From positions 7,703,474-7,767,473 of the forward strand of contig CM024182.1 of the NCBI GenBank assembly GCA_013433145.1: a stretch of DNA of 64,000 bases, in the 5' to 3' direction. Origin of the DNA: Ascaris suum. Taxonomy: Eukaryota; Nematoda; Chromadorea; Rhabditida; Ascarididae. Below, piece by piece: positions 1-15,100 of the stretch. Below the pieces are notes generated by a model. It did no database searches, was not told where the DNA came from, and was given only the letters and a program-made list of their open reading frames with translations. Made by a program: the position numbers and the translations under genes. The stretch's first letter is position 1. Each line of letters begins with the position of its first letter.

Positions 1-2154
<2,154 letters not shown>

Positions 2155-2223
2155 CATATTTTTCGACATGATCTTAGAGAAAAGATTGTTTCAGTGGCAG
2201 GAAGGGATGTGAAAACTGCTATA

Positions 2224-5200
2224 ATGAAGATTGTAAGAGGACGAGCTGGTTCTAAACGTAGACGAACGCCAGCTATTAGAAGACGTTTTATTGTACCAAC
2301 TTCAAGGAGTGCCACATGTGAGTTCTTCTATTTGATTTATTTTCTAGACTAGGATTGTTTTATTGATCGGTTTTATTGCCTATTAGATGAGGTGCTATAC
2401 AAAAATATCGAATGATCAGATGAGATTTATTGAAACCTCTCAAATTAATATGCATTACTGAAAGCGAGTTGAATGTTTAAGTGGTTTTTTTCCTGTTCGA
2501 TAGTTAAATCGATAGCAGCGACTGATAATAACAGGTACGTGGTGACAGGTAAATGTCAACTAAATTTACATATTAGCTTGTACTTAATGGTAGTTGTATT
2601 CACTATAAACATACAGAATAGTTGTTGTATTTGGCTAGTGCAGCGATGGAACGGCTAACTGATCGAGTGACGCATTATTTGCCTTATAAATAACTGGTAA
2701 ACATCTTATTTATAGGGTATTTTCCGAACTGTAGACATTGTTCATGGCATTAAATGACGTTTTACCTTCTCATATTCGGTGCATAAACTATACCCTTCAA
2801 TATATATTTTTGACCTATAACCTCGATGCATATTTTCCGTTAACCTTTAATCTTCAGCCTATATTTTAAACCTACAACCTATTTACTTATTTATTTATTT
2901 GCTGTTTATTTATTGTCGTATTTATTTATTTATTTATTTATTTTTTTTAATGTTTTATAGCCGAAGAAGATGGCACACAAATGGAACGTGTCTCACATAG
3001 ACGCAAAATAACGCTTAACCGAAAGGCAAGTGAACATCCCGAGAAGCTAAATCTTATGCGTAATTTTTGCTTAACGACTGTTAAACTTGGCGTTGCGGTA
3101 TGTTTTTCTCTTTATTCGATAACGAGACTAGAATCATTAGAGAATGAAATCCTCTCTAATATAAAAAAGCCTTTATTTGATTCTTTAGATTGCATTTATT
3201 ATGAAATATTACTTAGCTAAAAATCATTCCAATTATTTCTATATAAGTCATATAGTCATCATATTTGATGAGATATTTTCTATTTATTTTAATTTGTTAA
3301 AGATTAAATTATATTTATCGCCAAGTGAGATTTCTTTGAGGGTCTCGTCAAAGAATTTATGGAAATTAAAGCGACAAGCACACCGATTGCAAAGTTAAGC
3401 AAAGTGGCATTTGATAAAAATAAGGATAAAAATAGATACAAAGGTGAATCAAATTCGATTATTTTCCACTTTCGAATGTTTCGTTTTCAGGAAATATTCG
3501 GCGTTTTTTGTGTGTGTGTGGGGGGGGGGAGGGGGGGACAGGGGTTTGGGGGGGGGGGGGAATATATTCTTCGAATTTAGTGAATATTTCATTCGCCGCT
3601 GAAAAACATTTTTTGGGGGGATTTTCATTGAAAAATTAAAATAATTAAGAATTCGGCAGATTGCAGTAAACTTTTGAGGTAATGTTTGTCAAAGTAATGA
3701 TTGGAACGTCGAATTTTTTAAATATTTCATAAAAATTTCACGTGAATATTTCTTCGAATAACGCAATCATATGTGATAAAACATTTTTACGATGTTGTTA
3801 GGAAGAATTGAAGCGGCGATTAATATCAGTGGTCATATATATGGAAACAATTAGTATCAGTAGTCATCTATATTATCAGTGGTCATCTTTGTGGTCACTC
3901 ACTCTGTGACGCATCTTGTCTGAGTAAAAACCAAATAGAGCAACCTACAATGCTTACTACCTTTAAAAAGTCCCCGCATAATTTCCTCGCTTATTTAACC
4001 CCAAAGTACCATTACTAATGAGTCGTTAATTTTGACTTCTAATTCGGCACTACCCGAGGTATTACACCCATTTCATAAGAATGCTCGTATAAGTTTTTAA
4101 GTGCAGTATTTTCAACAAGAAAGTTTGAAAGATTAGAAAATTTCAGCTTCAGGGAAAATTACCTTGAAACTTGCCGTAGTTTTCTTGCAAAATGCAGTAA
4201 TGTGAATCTCATTACGACGATTTTTAGACTTTAATTTGAATATATTTTGAGGTTTCCCACTTGTTCAGCTAACAGGGAAAACAGCATTATTAGTGCTCGT
4301 TTGAGAAAGGAGAACGATATCTCAATGCAACTCTTTCTTTTAGATGTTTTTTGTATAGACGGAACTAGAGTGGTGCTTCAATATCCACCCGGTGGAAACG
4401 ACTATATCCACGCTAACTATGTCGGCGTACGAAACAATAAGAGACGCTTCATTTGCACACAGGTAACTACTCCGAACAATGAACGCAAACTAAGGAATTT
4501 ATGCACCTCAGCTAAAAATATAGATAAATTGATGCGCATTGGATGGATGCGAATCAATAGCCTGAAGCAACAGTCTAGTTAGCTGAAGAATTTTAAGAAT
4601 GATGGACGGGAGTGAGGGGAGGGGGGGGGGGAGAGGAGGAGCTGGAAGCACTGGCGTACAGGAAAGGTTCGATATTCTCCATCAAGTTTTAAAAGCAGCT
4701 GCAACTATGCTTCAGGATGCTAGGTAGTGGCATGATTTTCGTTTCCCCCGATGGCGTTAATTAAATTTGAGTTTTTCTTAGTTGATATGTGAGACTTTGT
4801 TTCAACCCCACTAAAAGGTATAAGTTTTATTAGAATTACCATGCTTATCTATAATTAAAATAAAACTCATGCGAATTTTCCAGCCATGAGCGAGAATCCT
4901 CCTCATTTTGAAACTGAAAAGGAAAAGGATGGTGGAATGGGATGGGAGGAGTGAAGCGTCCATAAAAGCAGTGCTGATGAATTTGGCATACTAGTAGCAG
5001 TGCACAACAATAATGAACCGCATAATTAAGGGAGAAACAAAACAATCTTGCGTACACATAACAGTAATAGTAATGATATGTATAATAGTAAACGATCAGT
5101 AAACAATGATAAATAATAATAATAATAAAAGTGATGATACCAGTAATTATAATATAGTGGTAGCAGTAGCAACGAAAGTAAAAAAAAATAAAAATAATAA

Positions 5201-6912
5201 TAATAACATTAATAGTAATAGCAATAAAAATAATACAGAAATATGCAGTAGTGATATTGTAGATTACCCTGTTTTGAGGCGCCCAAGGAGAATACAGTGG
5301 CGGATTTTTGGCGAATGGTTTGGCAAGAGAAGTCGAAAGCAATTATTATGTTATGTAATATTATGGAATGTGGCAAGAAGAAATGTGAACAATATTGGCC
5401 ACCAATTGTTGACGATACGGTTAGAATGCTTTTAATCAATTTCGGCAAATATTTCCAATGCTTAAATTTTGGAAGTTCATTTCGACTAAAGTTAGCAAAA
5501 TATGAGTGATTGATTTGATTTTTTGAATATTTTATTTTTATCTTCGGATTATTTTTTGAAAATTTGAATATTTTTATTTAAATTTAATATTTACTTTTGT
5601 TTAAATAATTTAAATAATAAGCAATTTATATTTAATATTTATTGAAAATATTTGAATATTTCATATTTGAGTATTTAATAAACGATAATAGTAACGTTTT
5701 TTTTTTCAAGAGTTTTGAATATATTAGAAAAAATTTTAATTGATTTCTAACTTTTATTTAGAAAGAGTAATGTCGAAATCCTTCTGAAAAATCACTTTAT
5801 ATCATTAAATGGGATTTTTATCTCGTTTCGAAAAAAAATTCCTGACAATGATCCATTCGAATAAATTCGCTAAGTTTCGCGTCGTGTTTCATACTTACAA
5901 GTAATATGAATGCAATCCTCTCATATTGCATTGCATTGCAGTTGCATAACAGAAGTGCACATTATATAAGGATGCGGTGATTGCAGTTTGCATTTATCAT
6001 ATGAATGCAATAATTCATTTTGCAGCAATAATAATGAGTTTGTAGATGAATTTTGGTGAGCTGACTATAAAGAACGTTAAAATGGTCGAAGTGGAGAAAA
6101 TAATATCTGTGACAAGACTGAACTTATCGGATGGTTCATACGATCTCGATGTGGAACATATTGCGTGGAGGAGTTGGCCTGATCGTGGAGTGCCTGAAAA
6201 TTTTCTGGCATGCTTTAGACTACTACAACGTGTCAAGGATGTGGAATGCATTGTGGTGCATTGCTCAGCGGGTTGCTAAACGAATACTTTCTTGTTTCTT
6301 TTTTGTATTCAAATTTTCGAACTTTTTCAGCACTTACACTAATCGGCTTATGGCTATCTGAAAGTTCAAAAATGTTCCAGAGTCACCATTTGAATTGATT
6401 AGTGTTAGAAGATGGAATTAAGTCATAGTCTTCTATCGGAGATTAAATCAGTTACGGCAGAAGTACGCTTTTAATAATTTTTTGGTCCTGATACTCCTAC
6501 GTCTATCAATGTGATTATCAATTCGCAGGTGAAAGCAGATGCATCCTCGGAGAACTATTTTCAATACCTAATAATGACTGGATGTTCTCGCGATAGGGAA
6601 ATTCCATTCATAGGTATCGGTCGGACGGGTACGATTGTCGGTCTCGAGGTGGCTAATCAAATGTTCGATCATGGCGAAAAGGTATCGATGCGTGAAATCG
6701 TTCAGGAGATGCGCAAACAGCGCCATGGTTCCGTTCAAACGGACATCCAATACGTTTATATGCACCGTTGTATCGTCGGATTAAGCGAGAATAAGAAGGT
6801 ATGACATACACACTTCACTTTGATATTCGTTTAGTCATACACATATCGTTTGTCACAGGTTGCCGTTGGCACATACGCTTGTAACCAATTTGCTATTGGT
6901 AGATTTCGTTAG
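2224..6912 (+). CDS. Protein tyrosine phosphatase, compact non-receptor type, 8 exons
   Basis: Hydrolyses phosphotyrosine on proteins. There is no signal peptide or membrane segment, so it is probably cytosolic. Exons: 2224-2317, 2961-3097, 3341-3443, 4344-4462, 5279-5419, 6046-6271, 6614-6798 and 6859-6912. All junction phases agree and give about 352 aa. A basic N-terminal tail (about residues 1-60) precedes one PTP domain. Seen motifs are the pTyr loop KNRYKDV, DYIHANYV, CTQAPKENTVADFW, the WPD loop (WPDRGVP, residues 242-248), the P-loop HCSAGIGRTG (about 269-278, split by an intron) and the Q-loop QTDIQY (about 315). Every catalytic residue is present, so it should be active. ATG 2224 is the first in-frame Met after a stop at 2152; an upstream exon is possible. 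The last exon, 17 residues after an ordinary GT donor, is the least certain. Small PTPs of this kind are numerous in nematodes; the exact member cannot be named. Confidence 0.88.
3519..3560 (+). repeat. Four-run G tract (G-quadruplex-like) in PTP intron 3
   Basis: Directly after a short GT repeat there are runs of about 10, 7, 4 and 13 guanines separated by one to three bases, within 42 bp. This meets the usual G3+N1-7 quadruplex pattern on the + strand, which is also the transcribed RNA sense. It starts about 75 bp after the donor of exon 3. Confidence 0.9.
3823..3896. repeat. Short degenerate tandem repeat (ATCAGTGGTCAT)
   Basis: Three imperfect copies of ATCAGTGGTCAT or ATCAGTAGTCAT with TATAT-like spacers lie in the intron between PTP exons 3 and 4. 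There is no coding potential. Confidence 0.6.
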
Positions 6913-7184
6913 ACTCTGTGGTGAAAAATACAGTGGCTGGGCAATCACAATGTGCATATCGCAAATGCTATTGGAAGAATTGCCGCCTATCTTCGTGTCG
7001 CTTCAAGAATACTAATGAATGAATATCTGTGCCGGATAATACCTAGTCGGAAGCATATGATACGGAGGGATCGTTCGTTCACTGCTTGTCACAGAATGCG
7101 TCAAAACGTTGTTCGACTAGTTCGTGATTCGTCGGATATCACGAAGATGAAGAAGAGGAGACTGAGAACGTTTTTGGAAATAAA
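6859..7184 (+). terminator. Probable 3' end of the PTP gene with AATAAA signal
   Basis: The proposed last PTP exon begins after the acceptor TTTGTCACAG (6858) and stops at 6910-6912. An AATAAA hexamer lies at 7179-7184, about 270 bp after the stop, which is a reasonable polyadenylation signal. A basic open frame at 6952-7305 overlaps this 3' region. It could be an alternative last exon but shows no known domain. Confidence 0.4.
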
Positions 7185-9354
7185 ACTTTCTCCCGCTTAC
7201 TCAACGAAGGTTGACGATGCTGTGATGTTTTTTTTAGAAATTCCTTTGAACCATTTATTTCGATTGGTTAGAACTTTTCTCCTGAAACCGACGTGGTTGA
7301 ATTGATGCGTTTAAGGTGCTTGTCGGTAATGTCCGCGTGGTGTTACGCATTTGTGCAGATTTTTATCGTTTGCATGAAAATACGGCGTTAGAGAGCCATT
7401 AGCTGCAGGCATTTTTTGTCCCACCTATATCGCCTCTGTGGGCTGCAAATTTCATTTGGAACTGATTAAGTTATAGACGGATTGTGGGACAGATAAGCGG
7501 CAACCTAGTTCAACTTTTCCAGAATGAGTTCATCAACTTTTTCTCCATTCGATCCTCAAATCCAAATTGTTCATGAGCCGTTAGAAAGTCTGAATACTAG
7601 TCCTTGCTTGGTTTCGATGATACTAAGAATTAGGATGAGCGTCGACGAAGGGAAATTTTTCAGGCGGTAAAGAGGAGCGAAGTTCACGGTTTCATGCAAC
7701 AATTTGATCAGTTTGCAAAGGCACGTGGTGCTGTGGGTGCTCGTTAAAGGGCGTCAAAGAGGTGCCCTATGCGGCTTCTTCCTTTCTGCAACACTCCATC
7801 AACGACATCAATTAAACAACTCCTAATATTGTGTTCATCTTTCTTAATTCCTACTCGTATAAAAATTATGGAACTTTGTTGGTGTTGGAAGCAAGCATCA
7901 CCCGATCACCGTAAACCGAATGTGTGTCGAGATTCTCAATCACTAACGTCATTTCTTCATTTTGCAGTAATTTCTTGCAGTAATATAGTAACAGAAATTT
8001 CTCATTGTAATTGTTACATTAGTCTGTTTTAAGTGACATTATTTCATATACTCGTAAACCCTCATACCGTTATGTTTATGAAAGAGAAGAAAATTTTTGA
8101 AGTAAACTTCACCTCAGTAGATTTAAAATAATACAGCAATGAGGATAATTTATTTTCGTCATTCTTTCCCAACCTCGATCATCATGTGTATTGCGCTTAA
8201 AAGTTTCTGCATGATTGCATAACAGATATTTACCATTTTTATGCAATATCTTTTTGAAAGGAAATGAAAAATATTATTGAAATAGAATAGAACGATATTC
8301 TTCGTTGTTCTTGTAATCATTGCATTGTGAAGGGATCCGTAATATGGTGCAAAGCAGTGCAAGGAAAAACTAATAGCGAGTGAATATGATAGCATCAGAA
8401 AATAGGATAGAATTAATGCGAATTTATAGAGTGATCAAATTGGTTCACTATGTAATGATTGACTGCGAATATTTGGATAATTTTATTCGCTTATGTGTTC
8501 GTTAATAACGGTTGCTATACACGATATGCTTTGTTTTTGCCTAGCATCCCGAATGTCGGTTTGCGCAGCAAAATTGTTTGCGAATATGGCAACACCGAAG
8601 AAATTCGTGCATTTAAAAGATCACGTGAACGGTCGTTAACTTATTTGCTTCGTTAATCAAGTGCAAAGTGTTGTGTTTTGTGCTTATTTCTTTGAAGAAT
8701 GGCATGTGAATGCGAAGCTCCGGACAAGTTTATTTGTGCATTTTTGTCCATATTGGCATAATTTGCCAATTTGGACCAATTTGCCAATATTTCATTCGAA
8801 TTGCTGCGAATGTCATAGGTGGGGATTGATATCAATGTAATAATAATAATAGGTATAGAACATTGCTGAACGTCTAACTAGCCATAAAATGAGAGAATAT
8901 AAGCGATTGTGTTATAAATATATGGGATTCGATGTTTCATGAACACGTATCGCTTTGTCCTTTGAAAGCTCTTTACTTCTGGCATCGAGAAAACCTTCGA
9001 GTCTGTATATCGGTGAAATTTTCTCGATTCTTTCCTTTCGACAAAAATATTGCTTCCATCTTCCAAAGCAGCATTCAATGCATCGATATCTTAGTTGCGC
9101 ACATATATATATTGTCACTCTAACTCACATATTTGAGTTGATGTTGGATATTTTTAATTAATGAAAAGAATAATCAAAAACCGGAAAAGTACAGAAACTA
9201 TTTTGCATATAGACAAATGAAGTCATTTGTGTATAGACTACTAAATCGATGATATGAGACGGGTTTCATTATTTAGGATTACGGTGCACGAGTACGCTAG
9301 CGGTCGTATTGCTCCCGCTTGTTAGAGGGGTTCGTCGAAGCGAAGGAAGTATCG
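6913..9354. other. Intergenic stretch, no supported gene
   Basis: Apart from the PTP 3' region I find no exon chain. Open frames at 6952-7305, 7769-8032 and 8159-8395 lack both homology and consistent splice sites. A hydrophobic stretch near 8462-8530 looks like a signal peptide but has no ATG in frame. The promoter of the pseudophosphatase gene should lie at the right end. Confidence 0.5.
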
Positions 9355-12099
9355 ATGTGTTCGTGGAAGTCATCGCTTACGGCAACAGTATTCGTTTCGA
9401 TTATACACGTTGTTGCGTTATTGGATTGCAGTTTGTTGACTCCGTGTCGCAACGACTTCTATTGCATTCAAATACTACAATTGGAACGGTTCGTTATTAA
9501 GTTGTACTATTAGGTGGTAGCAATGAAGTGGCTCAGTAAAACCCGCTCGTGCTCTTCCCCCTCCCCTCCCTTCCTTCTTGAGGAATATAAGGATCACATC
9601 GTGCAAAGGCTGCTGATACTAAAATGTTGATATTTCATTGCTCGAAAATGAGCATTACATTATATGTTATGCAAACCAGTGGGACTTTAGCCTTATATGA
9701 CGAATATTATCGTAGAGAAGATGCCACTCTAAGAATCTGTGAAATTTTTGGAATGGTTATCGTAAAACAAGAATAATTTATTTCTGATTTTTTGAATTTT
9801 TGATAAAAACTTCTCGTAAGTCATAAAATAAAGTCGATGATTTTCTTAGAAAATTTTAATTTATTATTGCCTCCAAAGGATGAGGAAAAAAAATAGAAAA
9901 TTCAAAAAAAAAATTAATAGAAAATATTACGATCATCGCATAAAATCACATTTAATTCAGTTTATTTTCAGAGATAAAGATGGGATTATCATAAGTGAAT
10001 CCACAAAGCGATCTTGTGAGCCGAAGAATAATACTATATGTTCACTATGCAAAGATATTAAACAACGTGGTGGTGCTTGCTTAATCCATATTAATAGCAA
10101 CATTAAAGTAAAATGTTGCAGTTGGGATGGTTGCAACCGTAGTCCCATTAAAATCGTTCATCGTAATCATGTATATTATTATTCTCTATTTTTAAAAGTT
10201 TTTAAATTATTGAAATATAAAAGTAATATATTTTTATAACTTAAGAGAATTATATGATGGAAAGAATTGGCGAAACGAGAATATCATTCAAAGATCTCAT
10301 CAATGAACTGTTACTGAGTAAATATCTCTAGAGTATCACGACCATTTCTGTACTACATCATCGATATATATTTCTTGCTTAAAAATTTCAACGTAATTAA
10401 CCCTCTATTGAATCTGATAGCATTTTTTAGCGCTACTGCACCTTTTTTTAAAATAAACGAATGCTTAGCGATCAATTGAAATACGCACCTTCAGTTAGCA
10501 TCCTCCACAAATTGAATCGCCGTTGGAAATTTTTATCTATTCGTTTACGAAGTTGATAGGCACTCCATTGTAGTGCAAATTTTTCCGATATGCACGAATG
10601 GATGGGAATTGAAATTATCAAATTTAGTGTGGATTAATAAAGCTAAATGTGCTTATTAGCCTAAACATGGCAAATTTTCGATTTATAATTTGCAAGCAAC
10701 TCTCTAAATTTAGTATGGTTTCCTTATTTATCGATGCATATATTACTAGATCTGAAAAGGGAATGGCACCACAAATGCAACGGTTTTCAGTGAACATATT
10801 TGTTCAATAAACACAATCGTGTGCCACTTCGGCATAAAATCGCCCGGGGGAATTTTTTACGCGTCAGCACTGCTCTATCGCTACTTGCCGATATTTAGAT
10901 GGGTAGTGAACAACAGGTCGAATTGATTTTAATCCAGCCCTTCAATATTCATATGACCGACCGGTTTAACTCTAACTGAATATGAAAATGAATTTTATTG
11001 ATTAAAAAACGATATAATAAGGAACATGGGTTGCGCAAGATTACTGAATATAGACATATAAGATCAAAGTGTTAAATGATTGCAGAGAGGATTCACATAT
11101 CTTCCATTTTCACATACAGCCGTACAGTACGATACGCTTTGGTTTATACTTGCCGTTCTCCTCTATTCGTCGATCTATGCTTATATTAAGAATCGTGCAC
11201 GCCGCCGCTATCTACTCTATGACTACAATACGGTACCGGACGGTGCACTTCTGGCAGCCGATATTGAAATATTTCGCACGATGCAGGTAAACTCTTGTTT
11301 CGTTGCTATCCTCGATACCTGTGAGCCTACCTGGCAACTCTGCGATTTGTTGCGATGAGATGAACGATTGTTTAATTTTATAAGCATACTAGTTAGTATG
11401 TGCATTAGTGTTCTTCATAATTTCATATACGTAAATAGTAGCGCATGCAAGATTTGATGACTTATATGGGATAGCCGGAAATTTTTTTAAAATTATGAGA
11501 GCACCGCGCACCGAATTAACTGATCAAATCACGCAGACCTATCCCTTCTTCGAATGTTCTCATAATCTCATCTTTGAAATCGTACATGTGGAAACGAAAA
11601 GTAAACGAGCTTTTGACCTCCAAAAAACTATATCGAATTATGTATCAGATTTCAAAAATGCTTTGAAATTGTTTTTTTTATGAAGTCGCGAAATGTTTCC
11701 TGATCTAGAAACTGTGGGAGATTTTCGAAACTCGTTGCTCCATCCTTCTCATTCTGTCAACGAACCAAGATCAGTATAGATTCCAAAGCGGCTGATGTTC
11801 CAGTTTGCTGTTGCATGCAAAATTCGCAAACCACGCAACAAAAGAGTGATCCGCACTGCCAGTAATCGCGATGCGGTCATATGCGTGCATTCGTTGATGT
11901 ATTGCTGCAAATTGCCTTCGTGTTGGAACGTCGCTTAATAGGGATCTCATCATTACTGCTCGGCATGGAGCGAATTTCCCCATTTTTAAATGCTCCACTC
12001 ATTAAAATTTATACCTACCGTATGTATATGAAGCTCATATAAATATAAATATATAAATATAAATAAATATAAATAAATAATATAAATAAATAATAAATA

Positions 12100-12164
<65 letters not shown>

Positions 12165-15100
12165 TATAACTATAGTCGCATTATAGCAGCAAGTAATTGT
12201 AGAAAGAAGGTCGTTCTTTGGATGGTCGACTGAGTGCGTCCGAGCTCCACTCGGTGCTTCTGTTCGTCGCTTCAAAAGGCACTAAGAAAATGCCTGTCGT
12301 TGCGCAGTCAGGCAAGTTGAATGTGGAATACGTCACACATGAAGCGCATCAGGCAACTGGATATGATCGTCTTGTGGTAAGCGACCTTCACGCATCTTTT
12401 CGATAACTCAATCATCCGACAATTCTTACTGTTCATGTTTCTGTTCCTTAATGAGATAAAAATAACTCTTCGCCCCCACTTTGTCCTTACTTCTACTCTC
12501 AGCCCTCATATCCTAAAATTAAATGTCCAGAAGTAGCATCCGCACCTGAAGACTCGAACTTTAAAGAGGTTCGTGGTTGAAAGGAAGGAAAAATGTAGGT
12601 AGAGAGAAAATGAAAGGCAGTTGAGCTGTCACTGGATACCTTCCAAAGTGGTACTTTTTTGTAACCGAATGAATCCTGGAACCTTATTCCATTGTTCTTG
12701 ATAAAAATTTTATGAAATTAAAAGATATACCGATATTCATGCTGATGGCATATTGTAGGGTCACCAGCCTGGGTGATATGGTACTGCATCCATTTCTCCC
12801 AGATCTTGATAAAGAAGTTTTGAAAGTGGAGTCAGAGACCTTGAAATTGAATTCAGAAATTTTGAAGTTGAAGCCAGAAATCCTGAAGGTTGGAGTCGAA
12901 GGTCTCGAAACTGAAGCATGGGATGTTGAAATTGGAGTCAGAGTAGCTGAGAAATGATAAAAAAGCTGCTTTGACAAAAGCGTGGGTCACGTATCTGCTG
13001 CGCACTGAATAATAAACTGATTTTTTTTCGTCATGAGGGTATTGTCGCAGCACATTCAAAATACCCGTGCCCCGATATTTCAGAATCATTCTTGCCGTCT
13101 CAGTAGGGTGTAATCCGTTGTTTCCGAACTCGTTCTTCCTTATAAACGAAACGGATATCTCATAGATCGTGCTATTTGTTTCGGTGACACTTCTTGAGTA
13201 ACTGCCAGTGCACTGGTTGCAACGCTAGATGAAACATCTCTTCACTTCAAGAAAGTCGTTCAAGGGATTAGTTCAGCGGACTGAAAATATATTCTTGAAA
13301 TAGGACACAAAATGTGGTAGTCATTCGAAATCATGTCGTCACACAATGTTGCTCACCGCGTGTTGTCCAACTTTCGGGAAATGCTTTGGAGTGAAAGGAT
13401 GGTTTTTTCTCGGTACAGTTTGAGGCTTTGGCGCACTCTAACCGGAGGAACTAATCAAGCAGTTCGAAAGAAATTCTAATTAATCCGAGATATAAGTGGA
13501 GGCGAAATGTGGTCTTTGAAGCTCGCCAAAGATTGCAACATGCACTGGTTTCAGCTTAGTGCTCAAATCTTCTGTATGTGTTCAGTAAGTTGTACGTAGA
13601 GCAGATGTGGCCAGTTTTGAGTGATGCAGCAGTTACTTCTGTCGCCTTTAAGTGTTCACGTTTACTAAAAATACACTGATCTCTGCAACAGTTTTGTGAA
13701 GGCCTCGCAATTCTCTTCCATATAAAATAACTATGCCTTGCAGCATCAACCAGATCGCGTAAAAACGCCTTTTGAAAATACTTCTTATAGTTCTACCTCC
13801 TTGCATCGTAGCAGACGGCTGTCGTGGAATTTAACCGACTTTATGTACTGTCACATTTAGCACCAGCCGGCAAACAAAGTTTACATGTTGTGGCTACGAG
13901 ACTATTTTATAGATATCACGAGGATGCTTTCAATTAATTTCAGATTATTCGAGACTTTCAAACAAAATATGAGAGTCTTCTTTGGCGAATGATTGAACAA
14001 GGACCTGGATTCTTCCGAATGGAGCCAATCGAATTAAGAGATCTCTTCGAAGAGGTTTTTCTTATTCTTCCATTTCAGAGGCCTCTTCTTTTCGACCTAG
14101 GATCGAAGAAGACATGTTTTGATGTATCTCATAGACGATATTTAGATTATTTCCTCGATTGAACGCTCTGAAAGGGAATGTTGTTACGTGTAGATTTCTT
14201 TCTTTCTCTCTCCAATCAGCTAGCGAAAACTCTCGCAGGGGACCCTCTCTGCAATAGAATGGCGGGTCGCTTGAGTGACACAGGTAATATAGAAGGTGTC
14301 TGATGGATGCATAGCGTGACATGTGTTGAGGGATATGTCCTTAATTAATGTTTTATCTGCAAAACATCATTGCATCCTTCGGTTACGGTGATTATAAATT
14401 ATTGGTACTTAAAATTTGAGGTAGTTGGCGGTCATTTAATGAATGAAAAGATAAATTTTTGTAACTTGTCTATGAATACGCCATGATGACATATTTGCAA
14501 GGGTATATCAGTGGAAGGCGTAGCAAAGTAATGATTGGATAAGCGTCGTATCAATGATAGCTCCGGAGGGGTATTTTATTGGTGAGTCAACGAGCATCGT
14601 AGTTCACAACTCTCGATTGGGGTGATGGAGGATTGCTTGTTGCAGGTAAGCGATATAGTCGACTCAGAGAGCTCACTTTTGGAGTTACCTTCTGACCTTG
14701 TTATAGTCGGCGACCTTCGTGGACGGTGAGTGCTTTATTCTTGAAGCATTCGTAGGATGGCGTTGAACGCCACAATTTCAGTTTTCTACACCATCTTATT
14801 GACTCGTTTTGAGAGAGTCTCCGTGATCAGCGGCTGGGTTACATGAGACTTTCTCGAATAGATAAGATACAACAGCATCCGGATGAACGAGGGGAGCAGT
14901 GATGCCACAAACACTCTTATCCTATTATAGTCGCTTAACGGGCCAATCAGAGTAGAGCCATTGGCGTAGATGTCCCATCATCCCACCTCCTCTCTCTCCC
15001 CCCCCTTCCCCCTCACCGCACCCTTCACATAATTTATCACATCCTCACCTGCTTATTTCCATAAATGTTTCATCATCTGAAATGGTTCTTCGCACATATA

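Noticed and set aside
8462..8653. Signal-peptide-like frame (IWIILFAYVFVNNGCY)
   Set aside because: No ATG in frame, a stop just upstream and no good acceptor. The ATG at 9355 gives a better signal peptide in phase with the next exons.
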